Part shown: piece by piece, positions 1-7,817 of the stretch
Layout: every line of letters starts with the position of its first letter
Position numbering within the stretch: position 1 is the first letter of the stretch
NCBI GenBank assembly: GCA_003219355.1
Contig: QHOQ01000062.1
Span: 624-43,858, forward strand
DNA from: Verrucomicrobiota bacterium
GTDB taxonomy: Bacteria > Verrucomicrobiota > Verrucomicrobiia > Chthoniobacterales > UBA10450
DNA length: 43,235 nt
Reading direction: 5' to 3'
Made by a program: the position numbers and the translations under genes
Notes under the pieces: generated by a model
Seen by the model: the letters and a program-made list of their open reading frames with translations, nothing else
The model's database searches: none
What the model was told of the DNA's origin: nothing

Positions 1-1
1 G

Positions 2-310
2 CAGGGCCGCAGTTTTCGCAAACAGGTGGAACTTCTCGAGCAAGCCGCGGAAACGGTTCTCGCGATGGTCAAACAATTGCGCAAAGGCACCGACGCGGCG
101 ACAGCGCGCGAGATGAATGCAAAACTTCAGTCGATTGAAGGCGACGCCGACAAACTGGAACTCGATCTGTTGCGCGATCTTTACCAGGGCGATTACAAGA
201 CGAAGCAGGTGATTTTTCTGCGCGATCTGTTCGAACTGATTGAGAAAGTGATCGACCGTTGCCGGGATGCGGGAAACATCATCCTCGAGGTGGCGCTCAA
301 GTATTCGTAG
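2..310 (+). CDS. PhoU-like DUF47 protein, Pit accessory (5' end outside window)
   Basis: C-terminal part of a DUF47/PhoU-related all-alpha protein (TIGR00153-like). The open frame runs in from the left edge with no convincing start; the GTG at 26 is probably an internal valine. The visible part is rich in charged heptads and contains the segment VIFLRDLFELIEKVIDRCRD, the typical last helices of the family. Proteins of this family usually precede a PiT phosphate transporter and are thought to modulate it; here the stop lies only 12 bases before the PiT start, so the two are almost certainly one operon. The N-terminal half is outside the window. Confidence 0.85.
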   Translation, partial: QGRSFRKQVELLEQAAETVLAMVKQLRKGTDAATAREMNAKLQSIEGDADKLELDLLRDLYQGDYKTKQVIFLRDLFELIEKVIDRCRDAGNIILEVALKYS

Positions 311-322
311 CGGGCTGATCGC

Positions 323-1357
323 GTGCTCACCTTCATTTCCGTCATTCTAGCGGCGGTCATTTTCGAATACAGCAACGGCTTCCACGACGCCGCGAATGCG
401 ATCGCCACCGTGGTTTCGACGCGAGTTCTGACGCCACGCAGGGCCATTGCGATGGCGGCGTTTTTCAATCTTACCGGCGCGCTCCTTGGCGGCGCGGTTG
501 CATCGACAATCGGCAAGGGACTAGTGGATACCAACATTGTCACAATGCCGACGGTGCTTTGCGCGCTCGTCGCCGCCTTCACCTGGAATATCGCCACCTG
601 GTGGTTCGGATTGCCCTCGAGCTCGAGCCATTCGCTGATCGGCGGACTTTGCGGCGCAGCGCTGGCTACGGCACGCGGCAATTGGTCGGTCATAAAATGG
701 AATGCCGGCGTGTGGCCAAAAGTTGTTGTGCCAATGGTCACATCGCCTGTTGCCGGGTTTGTTTTCGGCGGGCTGCTGATGTTGCTGCTTTTTATCACGC
801 TCCGTCGCTTCACGCCACACTTTGTCCAATCGCTTTTTGGTAAACTGCAAATTTTTAGCGCAGCCTGGATGGCGCACAGCCACGGCAGCAACGACGCCCA
901 GAAAACCATGGGCGTCATCACACTTGCGCTGTTTACCGGCACGAAGGCGGGCAGCTTCGATCATTTGCCTGCTTGGCTGAACTTTCTCAAGACTCCGACT
1001 TTCATCCTGCCAACCTGGGTTGTCGCACTCTGTGCGCTAACGATGGCGGTGGGAACAGCTGCAGGGGGCTGGCGCATCATTCGCACCCTCGGCCATCGCA
1101 TGGTGAAATTGCAACCTGTGCACGGATTCGCCGCCGAAACGACGGCCGCAGTCATCATTCAAGCCGCGAGCTATTACGGCATTCCGCTTTCTACCACCCA
1201 TGTAATTTCTACTTCCATCATGGGCGTCGGCGCGGTGAAACGTTTCAGCGGAATGAGATGGGTAGTTGTTGAGCGAATTATTTGGGCATGGCTTTTTACC
1301 CTGCCTGCAAGCGGACTGATCGGTTACGCGCTCGCGCGCGCGGCAGCGGCGCTTTGA
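323..1357 (+). CDS. pit: inorganic phosphate transporter, PiT family
   Basis: Inner-membrane low-affinity phosphate permease, 344 residues, probably metal-phosphate/proton symport. The two hallmark inverted PiT signatures are present: NGFHDAANAIATVVSTR near residue 20 and GSNDAQKTMGVI near residue 190, with a late STTHVISTSIMGVGAVKR segment typical of the C-terminal half. About ten hydrophobic segments are visible. The length fits the short bacterial PiT type without a long cytoplasmic insert. The start is GTG, 12 bases after the stop of the DUF47 gene, so translation is probably coupled. No other in-frame start leaves the first signature intact. Confidence 0.93.
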   Translation: MLTFISVILAAVIFEYSNGFHDAANAIATVVSTRVLTPRRAIAMAAFFNLTGALLGGAVASTIGKGLVDTNIVTMPTVLCALVAAFTWNIATWWFGLPSSSSHSLIGGLCGAALATARGNWSVIKWNAGVWPKVVVPMVTSPVAGFVFGGLLMLLLFITLRRFTPHFVQSLFGKLQIFSAAWMAHSHGSNDAQKTMGVITLALFTGTKAGSFDHLPAWLNFLKTPTFILPTWVVALCALTMAVGTAAGGWRIIRTLGHRMVKLQPVHGFAAETTAAVIIQAASYYGIPLSTTHVISTSIMGVGAVKRFSGMRWVVVERIIWAWLFTLPASGLIGYALARAAAAL

Positions 1358-1377
1358 TTTTGTGCAATCTTATGGGA

Positions 1378-1704
1378 TCAAAGATCGCTCGGCGGTTCGA
1401 TCCCGAATTTCTCGAACATGTTTCTGACCCTTTGTCTCTTCGCCGGCGTGTCTAACCTCGATTCTTCGGGATATTCCGCCCAAAATAGCACGTTGCGATA
1501 ATCGCGCTTTGCCACGGTCAGGTACTCGTACACCTTCTCTTCACTTCCCGCACTGAGCTTCAAGATGGCGAGCTGGACCCGCTCGCGTTCCCGCTCGTAC
1601 GATTCCACGCCATAACTATCGAGTAAGTCGAGTACGCGCGCCCAGCCACTCTTTGGAAAAGTCGCTTCGACAGATGCAACAACCTCGTCACGTGTGTGCG
1701 TCAT
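1378..1704 (-). CDS. conserved hypothetical protein, 108 aa
   Basis: A small soluble, strongly charged protein of 108 residues with no signal peptide or membrane segment. It contains ARVLDLLDSYGVESYERER and a C-terminal RNMFEKFGIEPPSDL segment; the composition looks like a real all-alpha protein. I do not recognise the family by name. It is convergent with the PiT gene (21 bases between the stops) and stands alone; no Shine-Dalgarno site is evident. Codon use resembles its neighbours, which supports it being real. Confidence 0.65.
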   Translation of the reverse strand: MTHTRDEVVASVEATFPKSGWARVLDLLDSYGVESYERERERVQLAILKLSAGSEEKVYEYLTVAKRDYRNVLFWAEYPEESRLDTPAKRQRVRNMFEKFGIEPPSDL

Positions 1705-1862
1705 TTCTTGCTGCCCAAAGGGGCAAAGATGGTCTTCTACTTTTCTAATTTCGTCTTTTTACATTCGGAGCAGCTTCCATCGCCTGCAGCAATTAGTTAG
1801 ACCTACTAGTAAGCAGCGAGAATATTGGCCGGAACAATCTTTTGGGCAAGATATCCTATGAT

Positions 1863-2411
1863 TCAGGGTGCACGGAGATAGGTACGCAGCTTTTCGTACA
1901 ATGCGAGTTGGATATGACGATCTTCCTCGTTAATTTCTTGTAATTTAAGTTGATCGGGAGACATCTGGCTTAAGCTATCACGTATTGTTTCAATCCGTTG
2001 CAGCAACTCCTCGCGGCTACCCTGCAAAAGATATCCAGGGGGTACTGTGCTTTTAAAGGAGTCAGCAAAGATCACAACCGTAATGCCTGGCCGCAGCTGA
2101 TACTGCGGGCCACCCGCTAAGATTGGTGTTTTGTCATCATAGCTTGAGTATTCGACGACAGCCTCAGGAGGTTTAGTGACTGGACCGCGTGCGACAGCTG
2201 AGACACTCACAACTGCTCGTGCCTTGATGTCGAACTTCGTTCGTGTCAGCAAGTGCACTTCTTTAACAGAGCCAACGTAGACGACGGACGCCTTTCTCCT
2301 AACAGCCTCTATAAAACTACGCATGTTAGCAGCCATCACCTGGCTAGTATCAGTCCATATCAACATGCATACCAAGACGAGGGTACATGCCACAAACCTC
2401 TTTTTGTTCAT
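1863..2411 (-). CDS. exported hypothetical protein, 182 aa
   Basis: The N-terminus is a classical Sec signal peptide: MNKKR, then a hydrophobic core (VACTLVLVCMLIW), with likely cleavage near QVMAA. The mature part is a small domain (residues about 35-125) with alternating hydrophobic strands, followed by a charged helical tail from about residue 130. I do not recognise the family. The gene is more AT-rich than the neighbouring genes, which may indicate recent arrival. It is monocistronic, with about 160 bases on its 3' side and 225 bases on its 5' side that hold no other gene. Confidence 0.6.
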   Translation of the reverse strand: MNKKRFVACTLVLVCMLIWTDTSQVMAANMRSFIEAVRRKASVVYVGSVKEVHLLTRTKFDIKARAVVSVSAVARGPVTKPPEAVVEYSSYDDKTPILAGGPQYQLRPGITVVIFADSFKSTVPPGYLLQGSREELLQRIETIRDSLSQMSPDQLKLQEINEEDRHIQLALYEKLRTYLRAP

Positions 2412-2636
2412 GCTGCCTCTATACTATTTGCTGTCGATAAGGCGGTCACACCGCGCCTATTTCTTGCTGTGCTGGTTCGGAACGCCGTGAAAAGCTGCAC
2501 GGCGCCGAGCGTTTCACGGGAAAATGGCCAGGACAAGCGCAAATTTGTTCGCTGAAAGCCTCGTTCTCCCAACACTTAGACAAAGCAGGTAGGACGATCG
2601 ACCTCATTCGCTGCGGCTGTGTTCGGTGAACTCCCC

Positions 2637-3749
2637 CTACGCTTCGATGGCGATCTTGCTTTCAAAGTACAAGAGGACAAAGGCGATTCCGAGCAATGGT
2701 CGCAGGAGGGTCTGGGCGAGACCGAGGCCAAAGCCGACGAGATTAAACGCTTGAGACTTCGGGGCAGCTTTCAGCGCCTGAATGAGGGCCTGCGGATCCT
2801 GAGAAGTGGTCAGCTCATGAAAGTAATGCTGAATCGAGTGCCACTCAGATCCGATGTTGATCGCAAACACGAACGCAAACCAGATTGAAGCGATAAAAAC
2901 GCCTCGCCACATCGGGCGTCGAAACCACGGAAGATCGCGCCCGCTACGCGCGAGTTCTTTACTTTGGCGCAACGTGTCTGCAGCGTCTGATCCCTCAAGA
3001 ATCGCAAATTGTTGCCAGAACAAAAAATTTATGAACAACCGGCTAACGATCCAAACTTGAAAAGCCAGGACGAGCAGCGCGAGAAAGAACAAAAGCACGG
3101 AAGGACCAGCCAACATGACCATCAGAATGATACCGATCGGCAGAAGGGTCCAAAAAAAGTAGGCGCCATAGACAAAGATGCAGAGCATCGCGACGCGCGC
3201 CCAAAATTTGAGCGCGTTTTGCAGGAGAGGAAATATTTTTAGCGAGTGACCGCCAGCCAGTTCGGTGGTGAGAATTTGAATTCCTGCGATAAAAACCGGC
3301 CACGCGGCAAGACTGAGTAGGAACATGCAAAAACTGAACGCTGCCGCGGTGACTGTGCCGAGATTCGCCTCTAAATTCGGGGACGCGCTTGACGCGGAAC
3401 TGGTCAATTGCGCACAGATGGAAGGGACTGCGATGAGTAGGGTAAGTCCTAAGAATTGGAAAAACCCTTTACGATAGATCCGAAATGCATCGACCAGGAT
3501 TTCGCTAAGGCTGCGGCCTGATTTTAAAGGCGCTCGCCGCGGCGAGCGCCCGGCGACGGAGGCAGCCGCTATATCGGTTGGCTCGAAAAGACCGGGAATC
3601 TTCGCCGCTGTCGTCCAAAGTTGGACATCAGTCCGGCGCGCTTCATTTGCCGGAAGGAGGCGACCCTCCATTTTCCATTCGCGGAGCGTTTCAATGTCTA
3701 CCGGACCGTACTCCTTGCCTTGCACGCGCACGATCCATTCGTCGATCAT
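2637..3749 (-). CDS. GYF_2 (DUF4339) domain membrane protein
   Basis: An N-terminal GYF_2-type domain (first 60 residues: MIDEWIVRVQGKEYGPVD, then LREWKMEGRLLP and TDVQLWTTAAKIPGLF) is followed by an integral membrane region with about six hydrophobic segments. The open frame continues 48 codons upstream, but I place the start at the ATG at 3749 because it leads directly into the GYF_2 domain and the upstream residues are not domain-like. GYF_2 domains are thought to mediate protein contacts on the cytoplasmic side; the membrane part resembles proteins described as glycerophosphoryl-diester-phosphodiesterase-like membrane domains. The specific function is unknown. It is divergent from the exonuclease, sharing a 117-base upstream region. 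Confidence 0.8.
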   Translation of the reverse strand: MIDEWIVRVQGKEYGPVDIETLREWKMEGRLLPANEARRTDVQLWTTAAKIPGLFEPTDIAAASVAGRSPRRAPLKSGRSLSEILVDAFRIYRKGFFQFLGLTLLIAVPSICAQLTSSASSASPNLEANLGTVTAAAFSFCMFLLSLAAWPVFIAGIQILTTELAGGHSLKIFPLLQNALKFWARVAMLCIFVYGAYFFWTLLPIGIILMVMLAGPSVLLFFLALLVLAFQVWIVSRLFINFLFWQQFAILEGSDAADTLRQSKELARSGRDLPWFRRPMWRGVFIASIWFAFVFAINIGSEWHSIQHYFHELTTSQDPQALIQALKAAPKSQAFNLVGFGLGLAQTLLRPLLGIAFVLLYFESKIAIEA

Positions 3750-3866
3750 TCGGTCACTTAACCGTGAATTACGGCAAGCGAAAGTAGCGTGAGCGTCCGG
3801 CTTTCGGCCCTCCAAATACAACCGGGACGGTTGCGCTACGTTGCCTGCTTCGGCTACGATAATCGT

Positions 3867-4775
3867 GTGAGGCTGCTGCTCATCGACGGTCATTACTACG
3901 TTTATCGCTCGTTTTTCGCGATCCAGAACTTGTCTAATTCCCGTGGCGAACCGACTAACGCGATCTTCGGTTTTACAAAGACCGTCCGCCGGATGTTGAA
4001 GGATCTACGGCCGGAACTGGGCGCAGTGGTTTAGGACGAAGGTTTGCCGCAAAAGCGAATGGAACTGCAGCCAGCCTACAAGGAAACGCGCAAAGAGATG
4101 CCGACGCCGATGATCCCGCAGCTCGACTTCATCCAAAAACTCACGCCTCTGCTCGGTTTTCGAAATATCGCGCTCGCCAATACGGAGGCTGACGATCTGA
4201 TGGGTTGCTACGCACTCGCTGCCTGCAAACAACGCGTGGAAGTGGTGCTCGCTACAAACGATAAGGATTTATTTCAGTTGGTCGGGCCAAGCGTGAAGGT
4301 TTACACGACCGCGAAAGCCGATCTCTCATCACCGAAAGATCAATTCGCGCTTCTCGGCGAGCCAGAAGTGACCACGAAGTGGGACGTTCCCCCGAAGCTT
4401 ATCGGCGATGTCCTCGCCCTGACCGGCGATTCGGTTGATAACATTCCCGGAATCGGCCTGGGCCGCAAAACGGCGGCGGCGCTGATTCTCGAATACGGCA
4501 GCCTTGAATCTTTGCTGGCCAATATCGACAAGGTCAAAAATCAACGCACACGCGAAAAGCTGGTCAACGCGCGCGATCAGATTTTGCAGAACCGAAAAAT
4601 GGTCGAACTCGACTGCGACATGAAGCTGCCCCTGAAAATCGAGGAACTCAGAATTAAGCCCGATTATCCCAAACTGCTCGCAGCGCTGGAGAAGTGCGAA
4701 TTCAAATCGCTTCTCCAAGAAGTCCGCGACGAGGCCATGAGTGCCGGCGTTGGAGCACAGGGCAGCCTGTTATAG
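3867..4775 (+). pseudogene. 5'-3' exonuclease (FEN/PolI N-domain type) with in-frame TAG
   Basis: A standalone structure-specific 5' nuclease like the N-terminal domain of DNA polymerase I, about 301 codons including the interrupted one. Start GTG at 3867 gives MRLLLIDGHYYVYRSFF, the classical first acidic motif. After LRPELGAVV the frame meets TAG at 4032-4034 and continues unchanged with DEGLPQKRMELQPAYKETR, then TEADDLMG, ATNDKDLFQLV and the helix-hairpin-helix GDSVDNIPGIGLGRKTAAA. All catalytic motifs are otherwise intact and no frame change occurs. A Trp codon (TGG) is the most likely ancestral state, so this is one G-to-A change or a sequence error. A TTG at 4044 could restart translation but would lack the first Asp. 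The gene is single, not fused to a polymerase domain. Confidence 0.85.
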
Positions 4776-4918
4776 CTCCCGAAGGAAATTTTACAACAGT
4801 GAGACCGATGGCCATAGAGAGCAAGGCACTTGGCGGCCAAGCGGTCCGAATTTATTACATTTAAGGAAAAAAATCGAACGCGGGGCAAGCCGCGCTGTCT
4901 ATTTAAACAGGTTAAGGC

Positions 4919-4990
4919 GATTCGGGCGGTGGCACGTGTTCTTGTATTCGTTGTTTCTCCTTAGCGTGCGCTGCCCGAATCTTTTTTCTT
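4919..4990. terminator. inverted repeat followed by T-run, terminator-like
   Basis: A perfect 9-base pair inverted repeat, GATTCGGGC (4919-4927) and GCCCGAATC (4973-4981), is extended inward by imperfect pairing (GGTGGCACG against CGTGCGCT) and followed directly by TTTTTTCTT. The loop of about 27 bases is long for a simple terminator. It lies 143 bases after the exonuclease stop and would end transcription from that gene on the plus strand before nadC. The rest of the 4776-5156 stretch holds one doubtful short open frame and nothing else I can support. Confidence 0.5.
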
Positions 4991-5007
4991 CCTAGCCCGC
5001 AACACAA

Positions 5008-5145
5008 ATGGTTGTCGATCTCGGTGCGATTGCTCGCTATCCCGAAAATCGACAGTCTCTCGACCGAGTTTCCACCGAAGACACGCTCGCGCTTTGCATC
5101 TATCATAGCGTTCCACACGCCGATTTGAGAACCTTACGTGCGTAA
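5008..5145 (+). CDS. possible small protein, 45 aa, doubtful
   Basis: An ATG-initiated open frame of 45 codons, MVVDLGAIARYPENRQSLDR and onward, ends 11 bases before nadC and lies just after the T-run of the inverted repeat at 4919-4990. Its composition is protein-like, but there is no Shine-Dalgarno site and I recognise no family. It could be a small leader or coincidence. Listed only because it fills part of the one large gap here. Confidence 0.2.
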   Translation: MVVDLGAIARYPENRQSLDRVSTEDTLALCIYHSVPHADLRTLRA

Positions 5146-5156
5146 GCGATGCGTTT

Positions 5157-6032
5157 ATGAAACACGAGAAGCAGCCTAAGCCCGTGAAGCCGAATCGCTA
5201 CGACCCAATTGCCGCTGGACTCAAGGAAGACATTGGCGGTGGCGATATTACGACTGAATTCTTTGTGCCAGACAGTTTGCACGCAACGGGACGCATCATC
5301 GCGCGTGAAAAGGCTGTCGTCGCCGGCTCTGGAGCGACGGCCGAAGTTTTCCGGCGAGTCGACCCGTCGATAGACGCACAGATTATTCGAGGAGACGGCG
5401 CCGAAGCTGCCCCTGGCGATGTGATTATGGAAGTCAGAGGATTAGCGCGGTCGATTCTGAAGGCGGAACGTGTCGCATTGAATTTTTTGCAACGTCTGTG
5501 CGGCATCGCAACGCTGACGCGCCAATTTGTGGACGCGATCGGGAACCATCCCGCCAAAATTTTGGACACCCGGAAAACGACCCCCGGCCTGCGAGCAATG
5601 GAAAAGGCGGCAGTCGTCGCCGGCGGCGGAGGGAATCACCGGTTCGGCTTATACGACATGGTGCTCGTGAAAGATAACCATCTGACTACTTTTGAGGGAC
5701 TTTCCAGTTTTGCCGAACGAATTCGCCAGCTTCGTGAGGAGCGGCCAAAGATCCGTATCGAAGTAGAAGCAGATGATTTGAAACAAGTTCGTGCCTTCGT
5801 TGAAGTTGACGGTATCGACGTCATCCTCCTCGATAATATGACGCCGGCTCAAATTCGCGAGGCTATCGCGCTGAGAAAAGACAACGTCGAATTTGAAGCA
5901 AGCGGGGGCATCACTCTAAAAAACGTGAACCGCATAGCAGCCACTGGGGTTGATTACATCTCGGTTGGCAGTCTCACCCACGGAGCGCGCGCAATTGATA
6001 TCTGCCTAGAAATGACACATGTCCCCGGCTGA
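5157..6032 (+). CDS. nadC: nicotinate-nucleotide pyrophosphorylase (carboxylating)
   Basis: Quinolinate phosphoribosyltransferase: converts quinolinate plus PRPP to nicotinate mononucleotide, CO2 and pyrophosphate in de novo NAD synthesis, in the cytoplasm. The 291-residue length is normal. Seen: LKEDIGGGDITTEFF at residues 22-36, an ERVALNFLQRLCGIATLTR helix near 104-122, the active-site DTRKTTPGLR at 137-146, GGGGNHRFGLYDMVLVKDNH at 157-176, and a C-terminal LEASGGI-like element (EFEASGGI) and SVGSLTH. Start ATG at 5157 gives a short basic leader before the conserved N-terminal domain. The 3' end overlaps birA by 14 bases, so NAD and biotin-protein ligase genes form a coupled pair. Confidence 0.96.
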   Translation: MKHEKQPKPVKPNRYDPIAAGLKEDIGGGDITTEFFVPDSLHATGRIIAREKAVVAGSGATAEVFRRVDPSIDAQIIRGDGAEAAPGDVIMEVRGLARSILKAERVALNFLQRLCGIATLTRQFVDAIGNHPAKILDTRKTTPGLRAMEKAAVVAGGGGNHRFGLYDMVLVKDNHLTTFEGLSSFAERIRQLREERPKIRIEVEADDLKQVRAFVEVDGIDVILLDNMTPAQIREAIALRKDNVEFEASGGITLKNVNRIAATGVDYISVGSLTHGARAIDICLEMTHVPG

Positions 6033-6642
6033 AGCTTTGGATGGCCTAATCGCCGATGCGTTGCAGGCAGAGCCTGGTAACGCGGTCATTGGACGCGAAG
6101 TCATTGTGCTCCAACGGACCGGCTCGACCAACGATGCGATTTTGGAAATGCCGCGAGATTCCAAAGACGGACTCGTTCTCTTTGCCGAACAGCAAACCGC
6201 CGGTCGCGGTCAGCGAGGTAATCGCTGGGAATCGCCCGCCCGGAAAGGGCTTTGTTTCTCCATCTTGTTACGTCCGAAGATCGATATCCACGAATCGATG
6301 GGGCTCACTGCGTGGGCAGCAGAAGCGGTGGCGGACACAATTCGAGAGGAATTTTCGCTGGAGCCAACCATCAAGTTGCCCAACGACATCCACATTGATC
6401 GACGCAAGGTCGCCGGTGTGCTCGTTGAGATGCGCGCGCAAGACAAAGCGCAACATCTAGCCATTATCGGGATCGGGATTAATGTGAATCAGTCCCGCGA
6501 AGATTTTCCGAAGGAGCTGCAAGACCGGGCAATTTCCCTAGCTATGGCTTTAGATCGACAAGTTGATCGTCAGACCTTCGCTGTCGCCCTCTTGCGGAAC
6601 CTGGATCGGACTTATCGCGCGCAGTTCGCGTGGGACTCTTAA
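6019..6642 (+). CDS. birA: biotin-[acetyl-CoA-carboxylase] ligase, catalytic domain only
   Basis: Biotin protein ligase: activates biotin with ATP and attaches it to the biotin carboxyl carrier protein. At 207 residues it has the central catalytic domain only; the N-terminal DNA-binding domain of E. coli BirA is absent, and the C-terminal SH3-like domain is missing or very short. Seen: TGSTNDAI at 34-41, the biotinyl-AMP loop AGRGQRGNRWESP at 61-73, KLPNDI at 119-124 where the family normally has KWPND, KVAGVLVE at 130-137, GIGINVNQ at 151-158. It overlaps nadC by 14 bases at its start, and its stop overlaps the convergent gene by 4 bases. It cannot be a repressor without the HTH domain. Confidence 0.9.
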   Translation: MSPAEALDGLIADALQAEPGNAVIGREVIVLQRTGSTNDAILEMPRDSKDGLVLFAEQQTAGRGQRGNRWESPARKGLCFSILLRPKIDIHESMGLTAWAAEAVADTIREEFSLEPTIKLPNDIHIDRRKVAGVLVEMRAQDKAQHLAIIGIGINVNQSREDFPKELQDRAISLAMALDRQVDRQTFAVALLRNLDRTYRAQFAWDS

Positions 6643-7748
6643 CGCTTTTGACTTTTCAATTGCTGCGCCAGCCAGTCGCGGTAAATATGCGGCGAAATTT
6701 CCGATGGCTTGATCTCGCTGCGTCCGCCCCAGAAGACGTTCGTGTATGCCACTGGGATGCCACTCGCACGAAGATGTCGATCTATCGCCACTTTGTGTTC
6801 AAGGAGCCGCTGTTTATCTGTGCCGTGCGCTACGGCCATAATGTTGACGTTCTTAAATTCGGGGCCTGCTTCGCGCCAATAGCAATGGGTCAGGATGTGA
6901 TGGCGGCCGACTTCGCCGCCCGCCTCTATCTCGCGACCAGGCGGCACTGCCCAATGAAACAGTGCATTGAAACGCGTGACACGGACTCCAGCAGCCGACG
7001 GTTTGACGTGTTCCAGAAAAGTTGAAAAGCGCCCAATGACCCTCCGCGCATTCAGCTCCTCGGCGACGCGATAAAATTCATCGAGCGAAACACCCGCTTC
7101 TGCCGCGCGGGCTGCCCAGGGCGTTGGCCGAATTTCTTCGGGAGCCAATTCGCGCTTGAGCGCGAGCAAAACCTTCCATTCGTGCTCGCTAAGATCGACA
7201 ACTTGCACCGGAATCATTTTTGCCGGCTGATCTGCTTTGCTGCCCGGCTCGATTGTTTTTCGGCGCACATGGCCAACGCCGAGAGTAAAAATTCCTTTCG
7301 CTGGCATGACCCGAAAACCTTCCGCACCAACTCTGTTCGCCAGCAATTCGCAATGGCGCTGCAGCGAAAATCCGTGCGGTACTTTCACTGTTGTCCATAA
7401 TTTATAATCCGATCCGGCGCTAGCCGTATCGGTGGAGCGCAGTACCACGTGCCCGGAAAAAGGATCGCGTTGGAACATCCACTCGAAGGCGGCGTCGATC
7501 TTATTTTCAGGAACTTTCCACGCCACGAGCGCCCCATCAGCCAGATTGGTCGCCAGCAGCGTTTGCCGGACCCGCCGGATCGTTCCCGAACACAGCATCG
7601 CTGCGATGCGTGCCATCACACTATCCACATCTACGCCGGAGCGTCGCGCAATTTCCTGGAACGGCTCGCGCACGAAACCTTCGATTTTGTCCTCCGAGAC
7701 TGCGAGAATCTTTGCGTTGATTGGATCGTCATGCTCCACCGGCAGCAT
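6639..7748 (-). CDS. tandem AhbA/AhbB-like (siroheme decarboxylase, Lrp/AsnC-type) protein
   Basis: A protein of about 369 residues with two Lrp/AsnC-like units in tandem. Unit 1 has a winged-helix-like region (GFVREPFQEIARRSGVD, then MLCSGTIRRVRQTLLAT) followed by a ferredoxin-like half; unit 2 repeats it (LSEHEWKVLLALKRELAPE, then LNARRVIGRFSTFLEHVKP, then FNALFHWAVPP). This matches the family of AhbA/AhbB siroheme decarboxylases and NirD/L/G/H of heme d1 synthesis, normally separate or paired subunits; here they are one chain. No other ahb or nir gene is in the window, so the role is inferred. ATG at 7748 is chosen; a GTG at 7787 is possible. It probably follows the HlyIII gene in one transcript. 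Confidence 0.7.
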   Translation of the reverse strand: MLPVEHDDPINAKILAVSEDKIEGFVREPFQEIARRSGVDVDSVMARIAAMLCSGTIRRVRQTLLATNLADGALVAWKVPENKIDAAFEWMFQRDPFSGHVVLRSTDTASAGSDYKLWTTVKVPHGFSLQRHCELLANRVGAEGFRVMPAKGIFTLGVGHVRRKTIEPGSKADQPAKMIPVQVVDLSEHEWKVLLALKRELAPEEIRPTPWAARAAEAGVSLDEFYRVAEELNARRVIGRFSTFLEHVKPSAAGVRVTRFNALFHWAVPPGREIEAGGEVGRHHILTHCYWREAGPEFKNVNIMAVAHGTDKQRLLEHKVAIDRHLRASGIPVAYTNVFWGGRSEIKPSEISPHIYRDWLAQQLKSQKR

Positions 7749-7817
7749 GTGGATTAATCCGCCTGTCAATTCCTCTTGTCCAATCACCGGCGTCGCCGCG
7801 CGAGAAATCTGATCGAT

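Noticed and set aside
193..942. Long minus-strand open frame (249 codons) across the PiT gene
   Set aside because: It is antisense to a clear PiT transporter; its composition is arginine/serine-rich and not protein-like, as expected for a shadow in high-GC DNA.
2253..2888. Two plus-strand frames (100 and 89 codons) near 2.3-2.9 kb
   Set aside because: Largely antisense to the exported protein and the GYF_2 membrane protein, without start signals or domain character.
4032..4034. TAG reassigned to an amino acid
   Set aside because: Several clear genes here end in TAG (DUF47, HAD, xerD, glycosyltransferase-like at 11208), so reassignment is not credible.
4741..4995. 84-codon plus frame after the exonuclease
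   Set aside because: Starts inside the exonuclease 3' end, overlaps the inverted repeat and has no domain-like sequence.
4776..5156. NAD-related riboswitch before nadC
   Set aside because: The inverted repeat with T-run does not show a known NAD-riboswitch core that I can recognise; a terminator is simpler.
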